This document shows positions 50,920 to 58,641 of a DNA stretch of 64,000 nt, piece after piece. The position numbers and the translations under genes are program-made. Under the pieces are notes generated by a model. That model was not told where the DNA came from. It was given only the letters and a program-made list of their open reading frames with translations, and searched no databases. The stretch spans positions 186,001 through 250,000 of the forward strand of contig JAVBLR010000011.1 of NCBI GenBank assembly GCA_031553395.1, written 5' to 3'. Position 1 is the stretch's first letter, and every line of letters begins with the position of its first letter. This DNA comes from WRGA01 sp031553395. GTDB taxonomy: Bacteria; Bacteroidota; Bacteroidia; Bacteroidales; WRGA01.

Positions 50920-50961
50920 CAGGTAAAAGGTTTTCCCGTTTTACTTTTACCTGTTACTTTT
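50913..50961. terminator. Hairpin terminator between rsmI and ftsK
   Basis: AAAGTAACAGGTAAAAG (50913-50929) pairs with CTTTTACCTGTTACTTT (50944-50960). T-rich sequence follows. The left arm includes the rsmI stop codon. Confidence 0.8.
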
Positions 50962-50969
50962 TACTTTTC

Positions 50970-53423
50970 TTACATTCTTCCCAACACCTGTTCCAAATGA
51001 TATTCGTCCATGACTAAGACCTGACGGGCTTTACTACCTTCAAATGGACCGATTATTCCTGCAGCTTCCAATTGATCAACAATGCGTCCTGCTCGGTTGT
51101 ATCCAATAGAGAATTTCCGTTGAATCATAGATGTAGAACCTTGCTGGCTAGCTACAATTAAACGTGCAGCTTCTTCAAACAATGGGTCTAATTTCGACAT
51201 ATCCACATCCAATGCGCCATCTTCTCCGCTTTCACCAATATATTCAGGCAAATAATAAGCTGTAGGATATGCCTGCTGATTTCCAATAGAATCAGCAATA
51301 CCTTCAGCTTCTGGTGTATCAACAAAAGCACATTGAACACGAACCAAATCACCACCCTGCGAAAACAACATATCTCCACGTCCAATTAATTGGTTCGCCC
51401 CCGGACAATCCAAAATAGTACGGGAGTCGATCATAGCCGATACCCTGAATGCCACACGAGCAGGGAAGTTTGCTTTAATTGTACCTGTAATAATATTCGT
51501 AGTAGGACGTTGTGTCGCAATAATCATGTGGATACCAATAGCACGAGCTAATTGTGCAATACGGGCAATCGGAAGTTCTACTTCCTTTCCGGCAGTCATA
51601 ATCAAATCCCCAAACTCATCAATAATTACCACAATATAAGGTAAAAAGCGATGTCCTTTTTCAGGATTCAACCGACGGTTAATAAATTTGGAGTTATATT
51701 CTTTTACATTTCGCACATGTGCTTTTTTCAATAAGTCGTAACGGTCATCCATTTCTTTTGTTAAAGAATTTAACGTTTGAACAACTTTTGTGACATCTGT
51801 TATAATTGCTTCTTCTCCATCCGGCAATTTTGCCAAGAAATGTTTTTCAATACTTGCATAAATATTAAACTCAACTTTCTTAGGGTCAACAAGCACAAAT
51901 TTCAATTGCGAAGGATGCTTTTTATACAATAAAGATGTGATAATCGCGTTCAGCCCAACAGACTTCCCTTGCCCTGTAGCACCGGCTACCAAGACGTGTG
52001 GCATTTTACAAAGATCAACCATAAAGATTTCATTGGTAATTGTCTTTCCCAATGCAATTGGCAAGTCATAATTTGATTCCTGAAACCTTTTGGAAGCAAT
52101 AATACTTTGCATCGAAACAATTTGCGGCTCTTTATTCGGCACTTCAATACCAATTGTTCCCTTACCCGGAATAGGTGCAATAATACGAATTCCCAATGCT
52201 GAAAGGCTCAACGCAATATCATCTTCCAAATTTCGGATTTTGGAAATACGCACACCCGGCTCAGGAATAATTTCATACAACGTAATTGTAGGTCCAACTG
52301 TTGCTTTAATCGAAGTAATTCCAATACCGTAATGGCCTAATGTTTCAATAATGCGTTTTTTATTTGCATTCTGTTCTTCGATAATTTCTTCCGGAGAAAT
52401 AGTTCCGGAATCGTATCGTTTCAACAAAGATATTGCTGGAGTTTGATAATGAGACAAATCTAATGTAGGATCATATTCTCCTAATTCCGAGGCATCATAA
52501 TTCTCCTCTTCATCATCATTCTTTTTGACATTGGTACGCAAAGCCATTGATTCTTGCACTGATGGAATATATTCTTCATCTTTAGGTACATTGATTTCGA
52601 TTTGAATATCATCAAGGGCATTACTTTGTGCAATAATTTCGTCGACAGTTCTTGAAGAAGAAGTTTTAGGTTGAGGATTTTCTATAAAATTATCTGTCGC
52701 ATAAGCCATTTGAGGAATAAAACCGTCATCATTCGCATTAATATTAATATCATCATTATCAATATCTTCAACACTTTTTCTTTGAAGAAATTTAAATTTT
52801 GTAGAAAATACCTTCCGTAAATAATGAATTGTATTTTTCTTTGCAAATACTAAGAAAATAAGTAATATTCCCAGAATAAGAAGAAAAGTACCCGGAACGC
52901 CAATATTTGCCTTTAGCCAAAGGCTTAAATAATATCCATGCGCTCCTCCTAAATATAGAAAAGAATCATTATACCCTTTTATAAAGAAAAAACCAAAAAA
53001 TAGCGAACCCCAGATTAAAATGATAATTGAATAAAAGAAAGAACGAAATAATGAAAAGCGTTTTACTTTCATCAAATATAATCCCACAGCTACAAGAAAA
53101 ATGAAAATGGCGAAGGACGAAACGCCAAACCACTGATTAATAAATAAATCAGCGATATATGCACCTTGTACACCTGTCCAATTTTGAATATCATTCTTTA
53201 CTGTCGAAAGTTGAGACATGGAAATATTTTCCAATTTGCTTTGATCGGCAGCACCCGTAAAAAAGAAAGAAGTAAATGCCAAAAACAAATATACGCTAAA
53301 CATCAAGATAAGTAACCCTATTACAAAATGCGTACGTTCGTCTTTCAGAAAAGAGATTATTTTTGAAAAAAAAGAAATTTCTTCAGTGGTTTTTTTATTA
53401 TTATTTTTCTTCTTCTTAGCCAT
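50970..53423 (-). CDS. ftsK: DNA translocase FtsK
   Basis: Septal motor that clears and aligns chromosome termini for dimer resolution. About 817 residues from the ATG near 53423 (MAKKKK). Four helices lie between about 33 and 195, and an acidic linker at about 215-325 is shorter than in E. coli. The alpha and beta motor parts (Walker A GATGQGKS, 481-488; VVIIDEFGDL) follow, then a C-terminal winged-helix gamma domain (MIQRKFSIGYNRAGRIVDQLE) that reads KOPS-like DNA. The frame extends to 53459, but only via a TTG and poor sequence. Last gene of a minus-strand series from ftsY. Confidence 0.95.
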   Translation of the reverse strand: MAKKKKNNNKKTTEEISFFSKIISFLKDERTHFVIGLLILMFSVYLFLAFTSFFFTGAADQSKLENISMSQLSTVKNDIQNWTGVQGAYIADLFINQWFGVSSFAIFIFLVAVGLYLMKVKRFSLFRSFFYSIIILIWGSLFFGFFFIKGYNDSFLYLGGAHGYYLSLWLKANIGVPGTFLLILGILLIFLVFAKKNTIHYLRKVFSTKFKFLQRKSVEDIDNDDININANDDGFIPQMAYATDNFIENPQPKTSSSRTVDEIIAQSNALDDIQIEINVPKDEEYIPSVQESMALRTNVKKNDDEEENYDASELGEYDPTLDLSHYQTPAISLLKRYDSGTISPEEIIEEQNANKKRIIETLGHYGIGITSIKATVGPTITLYEIIPEPGVRISKIRNLEDDIALSLSALGIRIIAPIPGKGTIGIEVPNKEPQIVSMQSIIASKRFQESNYDLPIALGKTITNEIFMVDLCKMPHVLVAGATGQGKSVGLNAIITSLLYKKHPSQLKFVLVDPKKVEFNIYASIEKHFLAKLPDGEEAIITDVTKVVQTLNSLTKEMDDRYDLLKKAHVRNVKEYNSKFINRRLNPEKGHRFLPYIVVIIDEFGDLIMTAGKEVELPIARIAQLARAIGIHMIIATQRPTTNIITGTIKANFPARVAFRVSAMIDSRTILDCPGANQLIGRGDMLFSQGGDLVRVQCAFVDTPEAEGIADSIGNQQAYPTAYYLPEYIGESGEDGALDVDMSKLDPLFEEAARLIVASQQGSTSMIQRKFSIGYNRAGRIVDQLEAAGIIGPFEGSKARQVLVMDEYHLEQVLGRM

Positions 53424-53519
53424 CTTAAATAAGAGTTGACACGTAAAATAAATAAACAAGTAGACAAGAGCTGATTAACAAAAAAGAGCATATAACTTGT
53501 TTACTCACTTATATCATAT

Positions 53520-54170
53520 TCATTTATTTTGTTTTCCTTTTTCAGTTATCATATTATCAAGAACTTGTTGCAGCATTTTAATCTCGTTTCGTTGAGAATC
53601 CAATTCAATATGGTTGCCTTCTCCCACAATCTGCAAGTCTTCCCTTTTCTTTACAATATCTATCGAGTCTGTCAATAATGAATTTAATCTTTTATTCGCT
53701 TTATCCAATGCTTTTTGCTGTTCCGCTATTTGGACTTCAAAAGTCACGTTCTTAGCAGATACATGAAAGTTATCCAAATAAGATTTAATATTATCGACCA
53801 TCTGATAATCATCTCCGGGACTAACAAAACTTCCGGTTGCATTTTTCATTACCATCATATAAACAATACAACGTTCCGGAGTTTTTTCATCATCATCCTT
53901 CACCACTGTATAAATGTCTATATTATCTTTCCCAAACTTTGGAAATACAACATTCTTGTATAATTTAAATCCATTCGAAATCTTACCATTTAAGCCGCTC
54001 CTTTTAAGGTCTTCATCCAAAGCTACTTTTACTATATCTTTCGGAGCATCTATCACTGATGCTACAGCCGGAGATTTTCCTTTTTTGTAATCAATATATG
54101 TATTATATGCCTGAGCAAATAACTTATTGGAAAAACAAATAATAAGTAAAACGAAAAAAAGTTTTTTCAT
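53520..54170 (-). CDS. Exported coiled-coil protein of unknown function
   Basis: 216 residues. Signal peptide MKKLFFVLLIICFSNKLFAQ, a compact domain (about 20-145; VDIYTVV-like strands, RCIVYMMVMKNATGSF), then a long helical coiled coil (about 148-215; QQKALDKANKRLNSLL, EIKMLQQVLDNMI). No family recognised. It lies between ftsY and ftsK in the same direction, so it may be a periplasmic envelope or division protein; this is inference from position. Confidence 0.7.
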   Translation of the reverse strand: MKKLFFVLLIICFSNKLFAQAYNTYIDYKKGKSPAVASVIDAPKDIVKVALDEDLKRSGLNGKISNGFKLYKNVVFPKFGKDNIDIYTVVKDDDEKTPERCIVYMMVMKNATGSFVSPGDDYQMVDNIKSYLDNFHVSAKNVTFEVQIAEQQKALDKANKRLNSLLTDSIDIVKKREDLQIVGEGNHIELDSQRNEIKMLQQVLDNMITEKGKQNK

Positions 54171-54292
54171 ATTATCCGATTTTTAGGATAATTCAACAAT
54201 TCAATGACTTAAAACGACCCTGTTGGTTATTCGCTATTTGTTGTTAGTTGTAATTATCCTAATAACGAATAAATAACAATAAATAACAAAAT
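54171..54292. repeat. Hairpin and word repeats between ftsY and the coiled-coil gene
   Basis: ATTATCC-N8-GGATAAT (54171-54192) directly at the coiled-coil gene's start. GTTATTCGCTATTTGTTGTTAG-type words (54227-54248) face CTAATAACGAATAA and AATAACA words (54258-54290). Confidence 0.5.
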
Positions 54293-55246
54293 TCATTTTC
54301 CAAACAAAGAATCTACAAATTCTTTCCTACGGAATACCTGCAAATCATCAATTCCTTCACCCAATCCAATATATTTTACAGGAGTTTTAAATTGATCTGA
54401 AATTCCAATGACAACACCCCCCTTGGCTGTTCCGTCCAGTTTAGTTATCGCCAAGGCGTTCACTTCTGTTGCTGCCGTAAATTGCTTTGCCTGTTCAAAT
54501 GCATTTTGTCCGGTAGAACCATCCAATACCAACAAAATTTCATGAGGTGCATTCGGAACTACTTTTTGCATCACATTTTTTATTTTGGTAAGCTCGTTCA
54601 TTAACCCTACTTTATTATGTAAACGTCCGGCTGTATCAATAATTACCACATCAGCATTATTTGTTTTAGCAGAACTCAATGTGTCAAAAGCCACTGAAGC
54701 CGGGTCTGAACCCATCTTTTGTTTAACAACAGGCACTCCTACCCTTTCGCCCCAAATAACCAACTGTTCCACCGCTGCAGCGCGAAACGTATCAGCAGCA
54801 CCTAAATAAACCGATCTCCCTGCCTTTTTGAATTGATGAGCTAACTTTCCGATTGTAGTTGTTTTTCCAACTCCATTAACACCCACAACCATAATTACAT
54901 AAGGCTTAGTATCATCAGGCAAAGAAAAATCCTCAGCATCGACCGAATTATTTTCAGTAAGTAGTTCGGCTATTTCTTCCCGCAATACATTATGTAATTC
55001 ATCTGTACTGACATATTTATCCTTTGCTACCCGTTTTTCGATACGTTCTATTATTTTCAACGTAGTTTCAACTCCTACATCAGAAGTTATCAGCACTTCT
55101 TCCAAGTCATCCAACACATCATCATCGACCTTCGATTTTCCAACAATAGCACGTGAAAGCTTAGAAAAAACGCCTGTTTTGGTTTTTTCGAGTCCCTTAT
55201 CTAAGGTTTCTTTTTTTTCCTTCGAGAAAAAATTAAAAATACCCAT
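54293..55246 (-). CDS. ftsY: Signal recognition particle receptor FtsY
   Basis: GTPase that docks SRP-ribosome complexes at the membrane. 317 residues, without the long acidic A domain of E. coli. N domain at the start (MGIFNFFSKEKKETLDKGLEKT, split: MGIFNFFSKEKKE), then G domain with GVNGVGKTTTIGKLA, DTFRAAAVEQL, DTAGR and TKLDGTAKGG. It has its own -7 element (55376-55383), and its leader carries word repeats. Confidence 0.96.
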   Translation of the reverse strand: MGIFNFFSKEKKETLDKGLEKTKTGVFSKLSRAIVGKSKVDDDVLDDLEEVLITSDVGVETTLKIIERIEKRVAKDKYVSTDELHNVLREEIAELLTENNSVDAEDFSLPDDTKPYVIMVVGVNGVGKTTTIGKLAHQFKKAGRSVYLGAADTFRAAAVEQLVIWGERVGVPVVKQKMGSDPASVAFDTLSSAKTNNADVVIIDTAGRLHNKVGLMNELTKIKNVMQKVVPNAPHEILLVLDGSTGQNAFEQAKQFTAATEVNALAITKLDGTAKGGVVIGISDQFKTPVKYIGLGEGIDDLQVFRRKEFVDSLFGK

Positions 55247-55254
55247 GTTTTAAA

Positions 55255-55355
55255 GTTATGAGTTATGAGTTATGAGTTTTGAGTTATGAGTTACAGAGAA
55301 AGATATCAGCAAAGAAAAAACTACTTTATAACTTATTACTTAAAACTTATAACTA
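55255..55355. repeat. GTTATGA tandem words with complementary arm in the ftsY leader
   Basis: GTTATGA repeats about five times (55255-55291, one copy as GTTTTGA). CTTTATAAC, CTTATTAC and CTTAAAACTTATAAC (55324-55353) form an imperfect opposing arm. The whole lies between the ftsY -7 element and the ATG, so it should be transcribed. Confidence 0.65.
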
Positions 55356-55375
55356 AATTAGTATTACAAGCCTCA

Positions 55376-55383
55376 CAAAGGTA
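55376..55383 (-). promoter_or_regulatory. -7 element of ftsY (TACCTTTG)
   Basis: TACCTTTG followed by TG on the minus strand, after the upstream terminator. Leader of about 125 bases. Confidence 0.55.
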
Positions 55384-55400
55384 AGGAATATTTAAAAAAT

Positions 55401-55442
55401 AAAAACCTCCTTTTGAAACAAAAAGTTCAAAAGGAAGTTTTT
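55401..55442 (-). terminator. Terminator of rpmB-rpmG-DUF4295
   Basis: AAAAACCTCCTTTTGAA (55401-55417) pairs with TTCAAAAGGAAGTTTTT (55426-55442), one mismatch; T-runs follow on the minus strand. Confidence 0.85.
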
Positions 55443-55465
55443 ATAATGTATTTCAACTATTTTAT

Positions 55466-55618
55466 TTACGATTTAAAAAAATCGTTAGCATTATCTTTTA
55501 CAACAATTTCTTCTTGAAATGTGTAAGCTCCTGTTTTAGGAGATTTTACCATTTTAATAACTTTCGAGAAATTACGGCCATCACCTGTTCTCAAAGTTGC
55601 AACTGCCTTCTTTGCCAT
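55466..55618 (-). CDS. DUF4295 small protein
   Basis: 50 residues, from ATG 55618: starts MAKKAVATLRTGDG, contains FSKVIKMVKSPKTGAY and ends NDFFKS. This matches DUF4295, a tiny basic family next to rpmB and rpmG across Bacteroidota. Its size, charge and position suggest a ribosome-associated protein, but the role is not established to my knowledge. The stop overlaps nothing; the operon terminator follows 24 bases later. Confidence 0.88.
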   Translation of the reverse strand: MAKKAVATLRTGDGRNFSKVIKMVKSPKTGAYTFQEEIVVKDNANDFFKS

Positions 55619-55627
55619 AGCTTATTC

Positions 55628-55816
55628 TTATTTAATTTCTTTATGAACGGTTACTTTCTTCAAGATAGGATTGTATTTTTTCAATTCCAATCTTTCAGTC
55701 GTATTCTTTCTGTTTTTGGTAGTAATATACCTTGAAGTTCCGGGCATTCCACTATCTTTATGCTCGGTACACTCCATAATCACCTGAATTCTGTTTCCTT
55801 TTGCTTTTTTTGCCAT
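55628..55816 (-). CDS. rpmG: 50S ribosomal protein L33
   Basis: 62 residues: MAKKAKGNRIQVIMECTEHK, RYITTKNRKNTTERLELKKY and NPILKKVTVHKEIK are L33-like. Only one Cys remains at the usual first CxxC position and the second pair is missing, so it is a zinc-free (C-minus) form. The opening MAKKAK resembles that of DUF4295 next door. Located 19 bases after rpmB. Confidence 0.95.
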   Translation of the reverse strand: MAKKAKGNRIQVIMECTEHKDSGMPGTSRYITTKNRKNTTERLELKKYNPILKKVTVHKEIK

Positions 55817-55835
55817 TATTGTGATCTCCCATCAT

Positions 55836-56075
55836 TTATGCGCCAAGATAGCCTTTTTCGGCAGCATCTTTAATGGCGGCATTTAAACCATTTTTATTAA
55901 TAGTACGTAAGCCTGCAGCAGAAATAGTGAGGCTAACCCAGCAATCTTCTTCCACCCAATAAAATTTTTTGGTGAATAAGTTGACATTGAATTTCCTTTT
56001 TGTTCTCCTTTTAGAGTGGGAAACGTTGTTGCCAACCATTGCTTTCTTTCCGGTAATTTGACAAACCTTAGACAT
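55836..56075 (-). CDS. rpmB: 50S ribosomal protein L28
   Basis: 79 residues: MSKVCQITGKKAMVGNNVSH, SKRRTKRKFNVNL and SAAGLRTINKNGL are L28 signatures. Cys5 is the sole Cys, so no zinc knuckle is formed. First gene of rpmB-rpmG-DUF4295, driven by the promoter at 56125-56156. Confidence 0.96.
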   Translation of the reverse strand: MSKVCQITGKKAMVGNNVSHSKRRTKRKFNVNLFTKKFYWVEEDCWVSLTISAAGLRTINKNGLNAAIKDAAEKGYLGA

Positions 56076-56124
56076 TTTATCAGTAAGTTTTTATGTTATT
56101 TTTCTATCTTCTAAATTCGGTGTG

Positions 56125-56156
56125 CAAAGATATGCAATTTTATTTTTTATTGCAAA
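56125..56156 (-). promoter_or_regulatory. Promoter of rpmB-rpmG-DUF4295
   Basis: Minus-strand TTTG (56153-56156), 20 bases, TATCTTTG (56125-56132) followed by CACA, about 50 bases before the ATG. Confidence 0.7.
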
Positions 56157-56388
56157 AAAACAAGCAAAGAATTATAGAAAAAGTAGATTAAAATAATTTT
56201 AGAGGTTACAAATTACGCGCTACTGGTTACTGGGTGAGACTTTTAAACAATATGTAAGGTAATTAGAAAACATAATTTTAAGCACTAAAGTCAGGGAAAT
56301 TGAAAGTTGAAAGAATGATATTCTGATTCAATTTCAATTTTCAACTTACAAAAAAAATCATATTTTTGCATCAAATAAAACAAAAAGA
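56157..56388. other. Divergent gap with two word-repeat patches
   Basis: GGTTACAAATTACGCGCTACTGGTTACTGGG holds TTAC words (about 56203-56231). Then TTGAAAGTTGAAAG (56300-56313) faces AATTTCAATTTTCAAC (56330-56345). A TATTTTTG -7 element for the acetyltransferase is at 56361-56368. No gene is seen. Confidence 0.5.
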
Positions 56389-56946
56389 ATGACTGAAAAA
56401 GAAAAAATGTTATCAGGAAATTTGTATGATGCTCTCAATCCTATATTAATTCTAGAAAGAGATGCGGCCAAATGCAAAACCTTTGATTACAACAATACTC
56501 ATCCATCAGAAAAAGAAAAACGCCGGCAAATAATCAACGAATTATTCGGTAAAACAGGAGAAAATTTTGTAATAGAACCTTCGTTTCAATGTGATTATGG
56601 TTATAATATTCATATAGGAGAAAATTTTTATGCTAATGTTGGATGTGTAATATTAGATGGCGCATTGGTTACTTTTGGTGATAATGTATTGTTAGGTCCG
56701 AATGTCAATATTTATACAGCCGGGCACCCATTGGATATACAACAACGCATTACTGGGATTGAATACGCCTACCCCGTAACTATTGGAAATAACGTATGGA
56801 TTGGAGGAAACACAACCATTCTTCCCGGTGTAACTATCGGAAACAATACAGTTATTGGAGCTGGAAGTGTTGTCAACAAAAATATTCCTGCAAATACAGT
56901 GGCAGTAGGCGTTCCTTGCAAAGTTATTCGTTCTATCAATTCTTAA
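56389..56946 (+). CDS. Sugar O-acetyltransferase (maltose/galactoside acetyltransferase type)
   Basis: Acetyl-CoA-dependent left-handed beta-helix enzyme, 185 residues. N-terminal helix part (MLSGNLYDALNPILILERDAAK) and hexapeptide repeats (YGYNIHIGENFYANVGCVIL, VTIGNNVWIGGNTTILPGV). The catalytic His lies in NIYTAGHPLD. Family members (Maa, LacA) acetylate sugars for detoxification; the true acceptor here is unknown. It is 11 bases upstream of the dipeptidase gene, so an envelope sugar acceptor is conceivable. Confidence 0.88.
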   Translation: MTEKEKMLSGNLYDALNPILILERDAAKCKTFDYNNTHPSEKEKRRQIINELFGKTGENFVIEPSFQCDYGYNIHIGENFYANVGCVILDGALVTFGDNVLLGPNVNIYTAGHPLDIQQRITGIEYAYPVTIGNNVWIGGNTTILPGVTIGNNTVIGAGSVVNKNIPANTVAVGVPCKVIRSINS

Positions 56947-56957
56947 TATTATCATTT

Positions 56958-57716
56958 ATGCGATCATATTACATCCTATTATTATTTTCTGTTACTTGTA
57001 TTCTTCAGGCTTGTGCACAATCAGCACCTCAACATCAAGAGACAAAAGGTCCAACTACTACAATAGACTCAATATCCTCTAGCCCAATAACGGAAGAAAT
57101 AACGATTCAAAAATCGTCCGAAGCAATAAAATTAGAAAAATTGGGATTGGTAAACATTCAAGAACTTGATTCTTCCATTAAGGTTAAATTGATTTACGCC
57201 ACACCAAATAATTTTACAAAGAAGGTATTGTATGATAGCCTTCAGCAAGCTTATCTTCAACCGGATGTTGCTCAAATGGTAATAAAAGCGCAACAATATA
57301 TAAAACAACAACATCCCGAATTAGGCATAATTATATACGATGCAGCCCGCCCTGTAAGTATACAACGAAAAATGTGGAATATTGTAAAAGGAACACCACA
57401 AAATATTTATGTCTCCAATCCTACTAAAACCGGATTGCATAATTATGGCGCTGCAGTAGATTTATCGCTGATTGATAGCACAGGCGTTGCGTTGGATATG
57501 GGAACTCCATTTGATTTTTTCGGTCCGGAAGCCCATATAGATAAAGAAGATATATTGATAAAAGAAAAGAAGCTGACTTCACAACAAGTAAAAAATCGTA
57601 AAATACTTCGTAGTGCAATGGTATCTGCAGGATTTAAAGCACTTCGCACAGAATGGTGGCATTTTAATGCCTGCAATCGGGAAGAGGCAAAAATACGATA
57701 TAAAGTGATTGATTAA
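56958..57716 (+). CDS. D-alanyl-D-alanine dipeptidase-like lipoprotein (VanX/DdpX family)
   Basis: 252 residues. Lipoprotein signal MRSYYILLLFSVTCILQACA with lipobox Cys in LQAC. The peptidase M15D domain shows Arg131 in DAARP, zinc ligands His161 and Asp168 in GLHNYGAAVD, the catalytic Glu232 and zinc ligand His235 in TEWWHF. Spacing matches VanX. A lipid-anchored periplasmic form would cut D-Ala-D-Ala released from peptidoglycan, as DdpX does, not confer vancomycin resistance. The frame is open upstream from 56796 only by overlap with the acetyltransferase gene. Confidence 0.9.
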   Translation: MRSYYILLLFSVTCILQACAQSAPQHQETKGPTTTIDSISSSPITEEITIQKSSEAIKLEKLGLVNIQELDSSIKVKLIYATPNNFTKKVLYDSLQQAYLQPDVAQMVIKAQQYIKQQHPELGIIIYDAARPVSIQRKMWNIVKGTPQNIYVSNPTKTGLHNYGAAVDLSLIDSTGVALDMGTPFDFFGPEAHIDKEDILIKEKKLTSQQVKNRKILRSAMVSAGFKALRTEWWHFNACNREEAKIRYKVID

Positions 57717-57756
57717 TTTTTCTCATTTTGGCAAAAGAAAAAAGGCAAAAGGTTAA

Positions 57757-57800
57757 AAAAGAGAAGAGCAACTGAAAATATTCAATTGCTCTTCTCTTTT
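57757..57800. terminator. Bidirectional terminator, dipeptidase and rpmA
   Basis: AAAAGAGAAGAGCAACTGAA pairs with TTCAATTGCTCTTCTCTTTT with one mismatch around a short loop. Confidence 0.85.
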
Positions 57801-57844
57801 TATCATACTGGTTTACTTATTCAAATTATCCGGTTTATTTATTA

Positions 57845-58108
57845 TTATGCTTCTGCAATAGGTTCGATTGATACGTATGATTTGTTATCCCTTTTCTTGC
57901 GAAAAACAACTGTACCTTCAATCAAAGCAAATAATGTATGATCTTTTCCAATACCTACATTTTCACCAGGATTGTGAACTGTTCCTCTTTGACGAACCAA
58001 AATATTACCTGCTTTGGCAAATTGTCCACCAAATATCTTTACTCCCAATCGCTTACTATGCGACTCGCGACCGTTTTTCGAACTTCCGACGCCTTTCTTA
58101 TGTGCCAT
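57845..58108 (-). CDS. rpmA: 50S ribosomal protein L27
   Basis: 87 residues starting MAHKKGVGSSKNGRESHSKR, with GVKIFGGQFAKAGNILVRQRG, split here as FGGQFAKAGNILVRQRG, and GENVGIGKDHTLFALIEG. The N-terminus begins directly at the mature AHKKG-type sequence, with no cleavable extension of the Firmicutes sort. Second gene of rplU-rpmA, 19 bases after rplU. Confidence 0.97.
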   Translation of the reverse strand: MAHKKGVGSSKNGRESHSKRLGVKIFGGQFAKAGNILVRQRGTVHNPGENVGIGKDHTLFALIEGTVVFRKKRDNKSYVSIEPIAEA

Positions 58109-58127
58109 TTTCTATCTTTTTTAAACG

Positions 58128-58439
58128 TTACGCTACAATTTCATTAATTTTCACTTGGGTAAAACACTGACGGTGTCCGTTGCGTTTTCTGTAACCTTTT
58201 CTTCTTTTCTTTTTGAAGATAATTACTTTTTCCCCTTTCAAATGAGAAAGTACTTCGCAAACTACTTTTGCGCCTTCTACAAGAGGAGAACCAACTTTTA
58301 CCGCTCCATCATTGTCTACCAACAATACTTTATCAAACTCCACCACAGAACCTTGTTCTGCATCCAAACGATGAACATACAATTTACGGCCTGCTTCGGC
58401 TTTAAATTGTTGTCCTTGAATCTCTACAATTACGTACAT
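58128..58439 (-). CDS. rplU: 50S ribosomal protein L21
   Basis: 103 residues: MYVIVEIQGQQFKAEAGRKL, FDKVLLVDNDGAVKVGSPLVEG and KKRRKGYRKRNGHRQCFTQVKI, the L21 RNA-binding tail. First gene of rplU-rpmA. A full promoter is at 58523-58553, leaving about 80 bases of leader with a GAATAA-AGTG-TTATTC hairpin. Confidence 0.96.
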   Translation of the reverse strand: MYVIVEIQGQQFKAEAGRKLYVHRLDAEQGSVVEFDKVLLVDNDGAVKVGSPLVEGAKVVCEVLSHLKGEKVIIFKKKRRKGYRKRNGHRQCFTQVKINEIVA

Positions 58440-58522
58440 CTGTTATTCAATTTATACAGTTTACCTCCAACAAGGCGGAATAACACTTTATTCTCTTTTT
58501 TAGCCTTTACGGAAACGAGGTG

Positions 58523-58553
58523 CAAAAGTAAACAAAATATCTTTACCTGCAAA
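58523..58553 (-). promoter_or_regulatory. Promoter of rplU-rpmA
   Basis: Minus-strand TTTG (58550-58553), 19 bases, TACTTTTG (58523-58530) followed by CACC: an exact consensus match. Confidence 0.75.
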
Positions 58554-58570
58554 TACATTATGTTTTTTTT

Positions 58571-58632
58571 GGCAAAAGGCTAAGGGCAAAAGGCAAAGGA
58601 GGCGTGTATATGCTTCTCATTAACCTCTCGCC
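58571..58632. repeat. GGCAAAAGG word repeats
   Basis: GGCAAAAGGCTAAGGGCAAAAGGCAAAGG (from 58571) on the left, with CCTCTCGCC (58624-58632) as a weak opposing arm. Same word family as 44739-44812 and 57731-57752. Confidence 0.5.
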
Positions 58633-58641
58633 AAAGATATT

